Positions 1-7,842 of a stretch of DNA of 29,493 nt are shown here, one piece after another; the first letter of the stretch is position 1, and each line of letters begins with the position of its first letter. The DNA is from CAYFQV01 sp964654185 (GTDB lineage: Bacteria; Spirochaetota; Spirochaetia; DSM-27196; PWMO01): assembly GCA_964654185.1 (NCBI GenBank), contig CAZZIE010000047.1:1-29493 (forward strand), in the 5' to 3' direction. Position numbers and translations under genes: made by a program. The notes beneath the pieces are model-generated. The model saw only the letters and a list, made by a program, of their open reading frames with translations. It was not told the DNA's origin and did not search any database.

Positions 1-1146
1 ACGGCTCCCGCCGGGGCCCTGGACATCGTCCTGCAAGTCTCCAACTTTCACCACCGGCGCGGCGGCATGTGGCGTCCCATTGAGCTCGGGACCATCAGTC
101 AGATCGAATCCAAGGATGCCGTCGAGACCGCGTACGATCTCCTGCTTATCGGCAGCTTCTTCGCCATGGCGCTCTACAACGTCCTCCTCTATGCCGGAAG
201 CGAGCGCAAGCACCGAAGCATGCTCTTTCTGGGTCTGCTGTTCGGCGTGCTGACGTTGCGAATCTCCGTCATGGGGCAGATGATCGTGACGCGCCTCGTC
301 CCGTCGTTTCCCTGGGGCGCGCAACTGCGCATAGAGTATCTCACTGCAATGCTCGCGCTGCTTGCCATCACGGAAACCTTGCACGGAATCTATCCGGACA
401 TCATTGGACGCCGGGTGCGCATGACCGTGGCACTATTCGTCGCCGCGAATGCGGCTCTCATCCTCTTTGGGCCGCTTCTTCTCTACTCGCGGATCGTACA
501 ACCCCTCGTGTACACAATGATCGCGTTCCTGCTGCTGGAGTCCATTCTGCTGCTGGTAGCGCTCATTCGCGGGCACAAGCAGGCGGCAGTCGGTCTGGGA
601 GCCGCGGCCATTACCTTCTTCATTACCCTGGGCGAGACCATCCACTATCAGCAACTGATCCTGTCGCGCGATTTCGCGCCGCTGGGCTTCCTGATTACGC
701 TCATTGCCGGGGAGTCCGTGAACCAGACGACGGCGTACCTGATATCCACCGGCACGAACCTGATTCTCGTCTTCGTCATTGCCAACCTCCTCGCGGTCAA
801 GGGCTCGCGAACGCTGCACGCCGTACAGGCGGCCGGTGGGTCAGTGCCGGCCGGCGATGCCGCGCTCCCGGACGCTGCACCGCACCCGCCGGGGCCGCAC
901 CCGCCGGGCGACGCGTACGCGCTTCTCAATCAGCGATTCGGGGTCACCAGGCGCGAAGCCGAGGTGATCGAGCGAGTCGCCCACGGCCAGACGAACAAGG
1001 AGATAGCCGCAGATCTCTTTGTTTCCGAGGCCACCGTCAAGACGCACGTCCACCGCGTGCTGCGCAAGTGCGGCTGTGGAAACCGCACCGAGATCGGTCG
1101 CCTCTTCTTTGAGCTCCAGGCGGCGGCGCCTAGAAACCCCCGCTGA
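1..1146 (+). CDS. 7TMR-DISM membrane regulator with LuxR-type HTH (5' end outside window)
   Basis: Partial gene: the frame is open from base 1, and residues before the first ATG (67) belong to the protein (LDIVLQVSNFHHRRGG, end of a DISMED-type extracellular sensor domain). A block of about seven hydrophobic segments follows (about 90-800), matching the 7TMR-DISM_7TM domain. After a Pro-rich linker with a repeated HPPG motif comes a LuxR/GerE helix-turn-helix (about 940-1110, REAEVIERVAHGQTNKEIA then SEATVKTHVHRVLRKCG). By family knowledge this is a membrane-held regulator in which an outer sensor domain controls a cytoplasmic DNA-binding domain; ligand and targets are unknown. Two decayed relatives lie at 16260-16640 and 17011-18164, so the family is multi-copy here. 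This is the only copy with an undamaged visible part. Confidence 0.88.
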   Translation, partial: TAPAGALDIVLQVSNFHHRRGGMWRPIELGTISQIESKDAVETAYDLLLIGSFFAMALYNVLLYAGSERKHRSMLFLGLLFGVLTLRISVMGQMIVTRLVPSFPWGAQLRIEYLTAMLALLAITETLHGIYPDIIGRRVRMTVALFVAANAALILFGPLLLYSRIVQPLVYTMIAFLLLESILLLVALIRGHKQAAVGLGAAAITFFITLGETIHYQQLILSRDFAPLGFLITLIAGESVNQTTAYLISTGTNLILVFVIANLLAVKGSRTLHAVQAAGGSVPAGDAALPDAAPHPPGPHPPGDAYALLNQRFGVTRREAEVIERVAHGQTNKEIAADLFVSEATVKTHVHRVLRKCGCGNRTEIGRLFFELQAAAPRNPR

Positions 1147-1330
1147 CGTACACAATTCGATTGATTCTCGCTGAAACGCAGGATCATGCGGCCGAAACAT
1201 GACAGATTTGCTCATGGACGGTAGTGGGAGTGGGAATTCGGCAGTGGGTTTCCGCCTGCCTCAGCGACGGTGACGCCGACTACTTGCCCGATCTGAGGAA
1301 CCGGATCCGCGGTCCAGGAGGAATGAGAGT

Positions 1331-4321
1331 ATGACGCGTAGTTGGCGATTGCTGCTCACGGTGGCGCTGGTCGGTGCAATGGGGTTTCTTCTGGCGGCGT
1401 GCACCTCGCCTGTGGGGGTCGATCCCCCGGGCAACGACGCCGCGGGCGATGAGAGCACGGGCGATGACACCGCGGCGCCCAGCCCGGTCGGCGACCTCGC
1501 CGCAACCGCGGAGGATGGTCGCGTCACGCTTACCTGGACCGACCCGACGGATGCGGACATCAACACAGTGCAAGTCCGCTGGTCACCTGGAGATGCCGAC
1601 GCCCTGGAGATCGATGACGGCGTCCAGTCGGTAACGGTTGACGGGCTTGTCAACGGAACCGAGTATACCTTTTCGCTCACGGTGCTGGATGTCTCCGGCA
1701 ATCGGTCGACTGAGTCTACTGTTACCGCTACACCGTCGGATACGACACCCCCCGCGGCGCCCACCAACCTCAGTGCAACCCCGGGAGACGCACAAGTTGC
1801 GCTTGCCTGGACGGATCCGGCTGATGCGGACTTCACCGAAATCGTGATCACCTGGTCCTCAGGCGACGTGGAGGTCGCCACAGGCGCCGAAGCCGTCACC
1901 ATCGACGACCTGACAAACGGAACGGAGTACACCTTCTCCCTGGAGGCGATGGACGCCTCGGGCAATCGCTCCTCCACGGTGACTATCTCAGCGACGCCCG
2001 AAACCCCGGATGCCGATGCTCCGGCCGCAGTTTCGGCTGTCACATCGACAGCGGGCGATACGGTCGTCACGCTGGATTGGACCGATCCGTCGGACTCTGA
2101 CCTGGCAAATATCGAGATTACCTGGAGCCCCGACGGCAGCGCCGTACAGGAAGTTGATCCGGGCGAGGAAACCTTTGTCGCTGTTGAGCTGACCAACGGA
2201 ACGGAGTACACGTTCTCGATAGTGGCAGTGGATAACGTTGGAAATCGTTCTGCGGAGGTCAGTGTCTCGGCCGTTCCGGAGCCCCCGGATACCGACCCGC
2301 CCTCCGAGGTCGCGGATCTCACGACGGCGATCGACGATTCGGTCGTTACGCTGGACTGGAATGATCCGTCGGACCCGGACCTCGCGAGGATCGAGGTTAC
2401 CTGGACTCCAGACGGCAGCACCGCACAAGAAATTGATCCGGGCGTGGAGACCTTCCCCGCGGTCGGGCTGACCAACGGAACGGAGTACATGTTTTCGGTT
2501 CAAGCCGTCGACGATGCCGGCAACAAATCCAACGCCGTTACGGTGTCCGCCACCCCGCTGTTCGGACCGCTTTCGGCCCCGTCCTTCTCACAGCCCGGAG
2601 GCGACTACTTTGTCTCGGTGGACGTGGAGCTTTCGGTGGCGGACGGTTCGGCGAGCATCTACTACACACTCGACGGCAGTGAGCCGACCGAAAGCTCAAC
2701 CGAATACACGGGCGGCGCCATAAGCCTCGGTCCGGGAACGACAACAGTTCGAGCCCGCGCCTACAAGTCCGACTCCGAGCCGAGCAGCATCGCGGAAGCC
2801 GTCTACGACGTGCAGGACGGGATTCTCGTGACCACGGACAGCATGAGCGGCCCGGGCAGCCTCGACGAGGCAATCACGAACGCCACGTCCGGGGAGGAGA
2901 TTCGTTTTGACGGCTCGTACACGATTAACGCCGTGAACGCGGAGGCAGGGTGGGAGATTGATACGCCTATCATCATAAACGGCGTCGGCCACACCGTAAC
3001 GATCAGGCCGGCGATCGGCGGCGGGGGGATTGTTCAGAACGACAGGCGAGCGTTTACGGTGCTCGAGAACTCGGGCCTGACCATTAAGAACCTGAGCTTT
3101 GAGGACGCAAACCTTACAAACAACAGAGGAGGTGGCGCGGTTCGCGTACAAGAGGGTGGATCTCTGACGGTGGATTCGGTCACCTTTTCCGAGAACAGCG
3201 CCGACGGCAATGGAGGTGCCATCCTTCTGAAGTCCGGCACGACAGCGGTCATCGAGAATTCCACGTTTTTCGACAACTTCTCGGGAACTGGGGGTGGGGG
3301 CATTTTCGTCGATGACAACAGCTCCCTAACAATCTCCGATACGGTATTCGACCAAAACGGCGCGGGCTACTTCTCGTTCTCCGGCAACTTCTCCGGTGGC
3401 GCCATTCGTATCATCGGGAGCTCCACCGCCTTTGAGATTAGCGACAGCGAGTTCAAGGACAATCGTGCAATGAAGTACGGTGGGGCCATCGACATCGCCA
3501 CCGGAGCAACGGGCGATATTGTTCGTAGCGAGTTCCGTCGGAATTGGGGCGGCCGGTACAATGACAGCGGCGCGTTTGGTGGCGGCGCCATCAACGTTGG
3601 CCAGAACTCAACCTTGCGGGTGGCCGGCACGCTCTTCCGAAAAAACCGTGCGTATTATACGCCAACACAAGCTGTTAAGCGGGTCGGCGGTGCAATTCGA
3701 AACCAGGGCACGCTTATCTCCTACGGGAACACCTTTGAAGGAAACTATACGGAGGACACGGGCGCCGCGATCTACAGCGGCGCGAACGCGGATGAGCTCA
3801 CGATTAGCTCGAGCTCCTTTGTGGGCAATTACATTACCGTGAACACGTCTACGGGTGCGGCGGTGCTAACGGAGGCGGCAACAAGCACCATTCAGCTCTC
3901 CACCTTTAGCCACAACTACAACGGTGGAGATAACACAGCCGGAGCGGTCAACGTCCGCGACCGAACCAACAATACGTCGGAGCTCACGTACTCCGCGTTC
4001 AGAAACGGCACCTTTGATCCGGATGATTTCGACACGCTGAATGACGTCATTGCAGACGGTCTGGCGGTTCCCGACCAGGTGACGGACGCCGACCCGGGCT
4101 TCACACAGGACGCCGATCCGTCCCAGAACGACTGGGGCGACCTTCGCCCCGACACCGGCTCCCCCCTCCACGGCGCGGGGGATGCAAGCATCCTTCTCCA
4201 AGACGTTGCCGACGCCGACGGTGACGGGGACACAACGGAAGACGAGCCCTTTGATGCAAGCGGCACCACCGGCCGCGTGTTGGGCACCATCGAAATCGGC
4301 GCCTGGGAGGTGGCGGAGTAG
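1331..4321 (+). CDS. Lipoprotein: four Fn3 domains, chitobiase-C-like domain, parallel beta-helix
   Basis: 996 residues. The ATG at 1331 follows AGGAGG by 9 bases. A hydrophobic signal ends in lipobox LAAC, so this is probably an SPase II lipoprotein. Four Fn3-like modules span about residues 50-410, each with a TLTW.DP-like strand and an NGTEYTFS motif. A CHB_HEX_C-like module follows at about 413-496 (IYYTLDGSEPTESS). Residues about 497-920 have a CSLREA-like lead-in and then right-handed beta-helix turns with recurring GGAI motifs, as in Pmp-like surface proteins. The C-terminus ends in LGTIEIGAWEVAE. No autotransporter barrel is visible. The likely role is surface attachment or carbohydrate contact (inference). 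It is the first of a tandem paralogous pair, 47 bases upstream of the second. Confidence 0.9.
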   Translation: MTRSWRLLLTVALVGAMGFLLAACTSPVGVDPPGNDAAGDESTGDDTAAPSPVGDLAATAEDGRVTLTWTDPTDADINTVQVRWSPGDADALEIDDGVQSVTVDGLVNGTEYTFSLTVLDVSGNRSTESTVTATPSDTTPPAAPTNLSATPGDAQVALAWTDPADADFTEIVITWSSGDVEVATGAEAVTIDDLTNGTEYTFSLEAMDASGNRSSTVTISATPETPDADAPAAVSAVTSTAGDTVVTLDWTDPSDSDLANIEITWSPDGSAVQEVDPGEETFVAVELTNGTEYTFSIVAVDNVGNRSAEVSVSAVPEPPDTDPPSEVADLTTAIDDSVVTLDWNDPSDPDLARIEVTWTPDGSTAQEIDPGVETFPAVGLTNGTEYMFSVQAVDDAGNKSNAVTVSATPLFGPLSAPSFSQPGGDYFVSVDVELSVADGSASIYYTLDGSEPTESSTEYTGGAISLGPGTTTVRARAYKSDSEPSSIAEAVYDVQDGILVTTDSMSGPGSLDEAITNATSGEEIRFDGSYTINAVNAEAGWEIDTPIIINGVGHTVTIRPAIGGGGIVQNDRRAFTVLENSGLTIKNLSFEDANLTNNRGGGAVRVQEGGSLTVDSVTFSENSADGNGGAILLKSGTTAVIENSTFFDNFSGTGGGGIFVDDNSSLTISDTVFDQNGAGYFSFSGNFSGGAIRIIGSSTAFEISDSEFKDNRAMKYGGAIDIATGATGDIVRSEFRRNWGGRYNDSGAFGGGAINVGQNSTLRVAGTLFRKNRAYYTPTQAVKRVGGAIRNQGTLISYGNTFEGNYTEDTGAAIYSGANADELTISSSSFVGNYITVNTSTGAAVLTEAATSTIQLSTFSHNYNGGDNTAGAVNVRDRTNNTSELTYSAFRNGTFDPDDFDTLNDVIADGLAVPDQVTDADPGFTQDADPSQNDWGDLRPDTGSPLHGAGDASILLQDVADADGDGDTTEDEPFDASGTTGRVLGTIEIGAWEVAE

Positions 4322-4368
4322 CTGCGGGAGAGACGGGAGTGCACCGGCGATATGGGAGACGAAGAAGG

Positions 4369-6813
4369 ATGAGAAAGGATTGGGGCCGGCGATCGTTTGC
4401 CTCTGCGGTAATCGGGATACTCGTGGTCTTGGCAGGGTGCGCGGTTCCGTTTAGTGAAGACACTACTCCCCCCGGGGCGGTTACAGCTCTTGCTGTTGAA
4501 GCGGGAGACGGTCAGGTCACGCTTACGTGGACCGACCCGAGTGATAACGACTTCAGCGGGGTCGCTCTCGACTGGTCACCCGGCGGGGCCGATCCGGTGG
4601 ACATTGCGGCTGGTGTCCAAACCGCCGTGGTTGACGAGCTCACCAACGGCACGGAGTATCGGTTTGCCCTCGCGGCGACCGATACGTCCGGTAATCGCTC
4701 TACTGAAGCTGAGATCACGGCAACACCGGTTGCTCCTGCGCCAAACGACGACCCCACAAACGACGACCCCACAAACGACGACCCCGCGGCGCCGCCGCCC
4801 CCGACGGACGTTAGCGCATCAGCCGGTGAGGGCACGGTCACGCTGAGCTGGACCGATCCGGCTTCCGGCGAGTTCGAAAGCATTCGGATCACGTGGGGCC
4901 CCGGAAATGGCGGACCAACGGCGATCGCCAAGGGCGTAGAAACCGGGGAGATCACCGGACTCGCGAACGGGACAGAGTATACCTTCTCGGTGGCAACGGT
5001 GGATGCCGGCGGCAATCAGTCGGAGGCGGTCGCGGCAACGGCCACTCCGCTCGCGGCGTCGCCGAGCGGGCCGATCTTCACGGAACCCGGTGGGGAATAC
5101 TTCGGCCTGGTGGAGCTAGGCATCTTCGCGTCGTACGGCGTAGATGCTATCTACTACACGCTTGACGGCACTGAGCCTACGGAGAGCTCCACACAGTATA
5201 TGGGAGAGACGATACAGATTGGGCCCGGAGTCACAACCCTGCGTGCGCGTGCCTATACGTCGTACTCACAGCCGAGCGAGATTGCCGAAGCCACCTATGT
5301 GGTAGAGGAAGGATACATTGTTACGACCAGCGACGACACCGGAGAAGGAAGTCTGGACTGGGCTATTGCGAACGCGACAGCCGGCGAAGAAATCCGTTTT
5401 GCCGACGACTACACCTTATCCGCCGAGGATAATACTAGCGGCTGGGAGATAGCAAAAGACATCACGATCAACGGGGTAGGTCGAACCATCGAGGTGCGAC
5501 CGGCATCGGACGAAAATGGCAACCCGGACGCGAACCGCCGGATCTTCACCATTGTGAACAACTCCACGCTTGTACTGAAGAATCTAACCGTCCGAGACGC
5601 GATTCGGACATCCGGAAATGGTGCGGCCATCAGGATTGAGCCGGGCTCGGCTGTGAACGTCGATACCGTTGAGTTTCGAAGCAACATAAATCTAGATGGT
5701 GACGGCGCGGCGATCTACATGGAATCCGGCGCAAGCGCAGTCGTCGAGAACTCCCACTTCGAATCGAACAATTCCAAAGCTTCCGGTGGGGCGATTTATG
5801 CAACCGGCAACAACTCACTTACGATTCACAACACTCAGTTCCACACGAACTTCGCGGGCGAGTACTCCGCAACCGGCGTCTTCGGTGGTGGTGCCATTCG
5901 TATCGTCGGATCAGGGTCGACGCTCGTGGTCAGTGACAGCGTCTTTGTGGGAAACCAATCTCTCGACTACGGCGGCGCGATCGCTATCGGTGGCGGTGCG
6001 AGCGCCGACATCGTGCGTACGGAGTTTCGCGATAACGAGTCGGGCCTCAATTTTGAGGCGGGACTGTTCGGTGGAGGGGCAATCAACGTTGCCCAGGGTT
6101 CGACGCTTCGACTTGCGGGGAGCCATTTCGAGAGCAACCGCGCATACAACAGCACGACCTCTACCTCCACGAAGGACCGCGTAGGCGGCGCAATTCGCAA
6201 TCAAGGCACCCTTGTCTCCTACGGCAACACGTTCTACGCCAACGAAGCAGAAGACACCGGCTCAGCCATATTCAGTGGAAACAAGGCGGATGCGCTTACG
6301 ATCAGCTCAAGCTCCTTCGTTAAGAATGAGATTACGGAGAACATATTGACAGGAGCAGCCATCTATACGGAAGCCACGACGAGCCTGATTCAGTTGTCTT
6401 CGTTCGCTTCACAGGACCGGGGCAACTCGCGCGGAGGAATCGACGTCGGGGACCCGGACACCACCACCGACGAGCTAAGCAATTCCGCCCTTAAGTTCGG
6501 GACGTTTCTCCCCGACGACTTCGACACCCTGAGCAGCGTCGTTGCAGACGGCGTCGAGGTTACCGGGCAAGTGGAAAACGCCGATCCCGGTTTCACGGCG
6601 GACCCGACAACCGCCGCCGGTGATTTCGGCGACCTTCATCCCGACACGGGCTCTCCCCTTCTCGGGGCCGGTGACGCCGGCGTCCTGCTCCAAGACGTTG
6701 TCGATGTTGACGACGACGGAGACACAACGGAAGATGAGCCGTTCGACGCAAGCGGTACCACCGCCCGTGTGTTGGGCACCATCGAGATCGGTGCCTGGGA
6801 GGTGGCGGAGTAG
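4369..6813 (+). CDS. Lipoprotein: two Fn3 domains, chitobiase-C-like domain, parallel beta-helix
   Basis: 814 residues from the ATG at 4369, chosen because it places a signal peptide with lipobox VLAGC at the N-terminus and has GGGAG about 10 bases upstream. An in-frame GTG at 4339 would add ten mostly basic residues. The order is Fn3 (about residues 31-122), a short Asp/Pro/Thr repeat linker, Fn3 (about 143-229), a CHB_HEX_C-like module (about 233-314, IYYTLDGTEPTESS) and a beta-helix with GGAI turns (about 316-740). The C-terminal tail is nearly identical to that of the upstream gene. It is a tandem duplicate with two Fn3 modules instead of four. A surface lipoprotein role is likely; the substrate is unknown. 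The stop codon lies 24 bases from the broken end of a DUF2237 gene. Confidence 0.9.
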   Translation: MRKDWGRRSFASAVIGILVVLAGCAVPFSEDTTPPGAVTALAVEAGDGQVTLTWTDPSDNDFSGVALDWSPGGADPVDIAAGVQTAVVDELTNGTEYRFALAATDTSGNRSTEAEITATPVAPAPNDDPTNDDPTNDDPAAPPPPTDVSASAGEGTVTLSWTDPASGEFESIRITWGPGNGGPTAIAKGVETGEITGLANGTEYTFSVATVDAGGNQSEAVAATATPLAASPSGPIFTEPGGEYFGLVELGIFASYGVDAIYYTLDGTEPTESSTQYMGETIQIGPGVTTLRARAYTSYSQPSEIAEATYVVEEGYIVTTSDDTGEGSLDWAIANATAGEEIRFADDYTLSAEDNTSGWEIAKDITINGVGRTIEVRPASDENGNPDANRRIFTIVNNSTLVLKNLTVRDAIRTSGNGAAIRIEPGSAVNVDTVEFRSNINLDGDGAAIYMESGASAVVENSHFESNNSKASGGAIYATGNNSLTIHNTQFHTNFAGEYSATGVFGGGAIRIVGSGSTLVVSDSVFVGNQSLDYGGAIAIGGGASADIVRTEFRDNESGLNFEAGLFGGGAINVAQGSTLRLAGSHFESNRAYNSTTSTSTKDRVGGAIRNQGTLVSYGNTFYANEAEDTGSAIFSGNKADALTISSSSFVKNEITENILTGAAIYTEATTSLIQLSSFASQDRGNSRGGIDVGDPDTTTDELSNSALKFGTFLPDDFDTLSSVVADGVEVTGQVENADPGFTADPTTAAGDFGDLHPDTGSPLLGAGDAGVLLQDVVDVDDDGDTTEDEPFDASGTTARVLGTIEIGAWEVAE
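4743..4787 (+). repeat. 15-base in-frame tandem repeat, about three copies
   Basis: The unit AAACGACGACCCCAC occurs twice exactly and a third time with a changed end. It encodes NDDPT repeats that form the linker between the two Fn3 modules. Because 15 is a multiple of 3, copy-number change would alter linker length without shifting the frame. Confidence 0.9.
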
Positions 6814-6837
6814 CAGGGGGCTCAGGCCACCCGCCGA

Positions 6838-7026
6838 CGGACGCGGTGCCGAGAGCTCGTTCCCGCGGCCCGCGGTGAAGGTCAGGGACTCTTCAGTCAT
6901 CTCAGCGCAGACCACGTGAGTCCCGGTATCGCGCTCGCCGGTGTGACAGAAGCCGTCGCGATAGAAGCCCGTCAGCGGATCCTCCGAGCACCCCTGGAGC
7001 GGTTCGCCGTTAACGTTGGCAGCCAT
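6838..7026 (-). pseudogene. DUF2237 family gene, 3' truncated
   Basis: The ATG at 7026 is preceded by AGGAGG at good spacing. The product begins MAANVNGEPLQGCSEDPLTG and continues through GFYRDGFCHTGERDTGTHVVCAEMTEE-type sequence to GRGNELSAPRP, which matches the DUF2237 family closely. The family normally runs about 110-125 residues, with a conserved tail around GDRWCLCA. Here the match stops near residue 63 and the frame runs into the antisense of the neighbouring lipoprotein gene, so the conserved C-terminal half is missing. The start signals look intact, so truncation is probably recent. DUF2237 has no well-established function. A chimeric assembly at this point is the alternative explanation. 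Confidence 0.75.
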
Positions 7027-7249
7027 GAGGTTCCTCCTGCGCTCCCGGGAGTCCCGCGCCCGCAAGGGCGGCATGGATGTACCCCGGACGATTACTGTTC
7101 CAGTATCGATGTGAACCGTGTTGCATGCGGGGAAGGCATTAATGGCGCGCGCGGTGCGGCCGATTCAGGTTACGTCTGTTGGGGCGGAAGTGACGACGGC
7201 ACCCGGGAGGCCGCGGGAATGACCAACTCCCACCGCTCAGCGGACGACC

Positions 7250-7606
7250 TTATCCCGACGCCCGGCGCTTTCGCCAGCCCTCTCGAATCTTGAGCAGGGC
7301 AAAGACAATCGGGAAGCCGTAGCTGCCGACTGAGTAGGCAAGGTAGAAGCCGGACTCAAAGTTGATCGATCGGCCCATGCCACTTGCGACAATGAAGACC
7401 AGGTTGATGCCAAAGGCCATGATGTACGCAAGCGCCAGGGCCGTCAGCGTCATGGTGCGTTGCGTGGGGGTGTACGGGACCGAGAAGTAGTAGATGTAGC
7501 CGAGGTACGCAAAGTAGCCGAACAGGCTCGGGGACTCTCCGAAGAACCCCAGGAAACCGATCAGCCCGACGAGCCCGAGGAAACCAAGCGGATTGATAGT
7601 TCTCAT
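7250..7606 (-). CDS. DUF3796-like small membrane protein
   Basis: 118 residues. The ATG at 7606 has GGAG about 6 bases upstream. The N-terminus is rich in LGFLGL/FGFF-like motifs (NPLGFLGLVGLIGFLGFFG), as in DUF3796 proteins. Four hydrophobic segments are followed by a basic tail (KIREGWRKRRASG). It is probably an inner-membrane protein of unknown function. The DUF2237 remnant is 223 bases downstream on the same strand. No partner gene suggests a role. Confidence 0.75.
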   Translation of the reverse strand: MRTINPLGFLGLVGLIGFLGFFGESPSLFGYFAYLGYIYYFSVPYTPTQRTMTLTALALAYIMAFGINLVFIVASGMGRSINFESGFYLAYSVGSYGFPIVFALLKIREGWRKRRASG

Positions 7607-7814
7607 GAGGCTCCGATCATACTGCGAACCGCGTGCTTGGCAAGCCCCGGCGCCGCAAAGGCCTTACCGCTGCGCCTGGTAGCCGCCGGCGAGCGTCATG
7701 GCGCCCACGTTGCGGAACCGCGGCTGAACCGATCGAGTGCTCCATCACACGACACGGGAGACGTATGCCTGTCTCCGGACTACTCGTTTTGTAACTGAGC
7801 GTTTCCCGGGCCCA

Positions 7815-7823
7815 TGGTACACT
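7815..7823 (+). promoter_or_regulatory. Possible extended -10 promoter of the VWA gene
   Basis: TGG-TACACT forms a TGn extended -10 element about 20 bases upstream of the start codon. No -35 box at 16-18 bases is convincing (TTGTAA at 7789 is too far away). The implied leader is short and contains the ribosome binding site. Confidence 0.35.
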
Positions 7824-7842
7824 GGTGTCACAGGGGGCACAT

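Noticed and set aside
1261..2490. A 409-codon minus-strand frame opposite the Fn3 region
   Set aside because: Its Ser/Thr/Val-rich repeats mirror the Fn3 codons on the other strand, and it has no ribosome site or family match.
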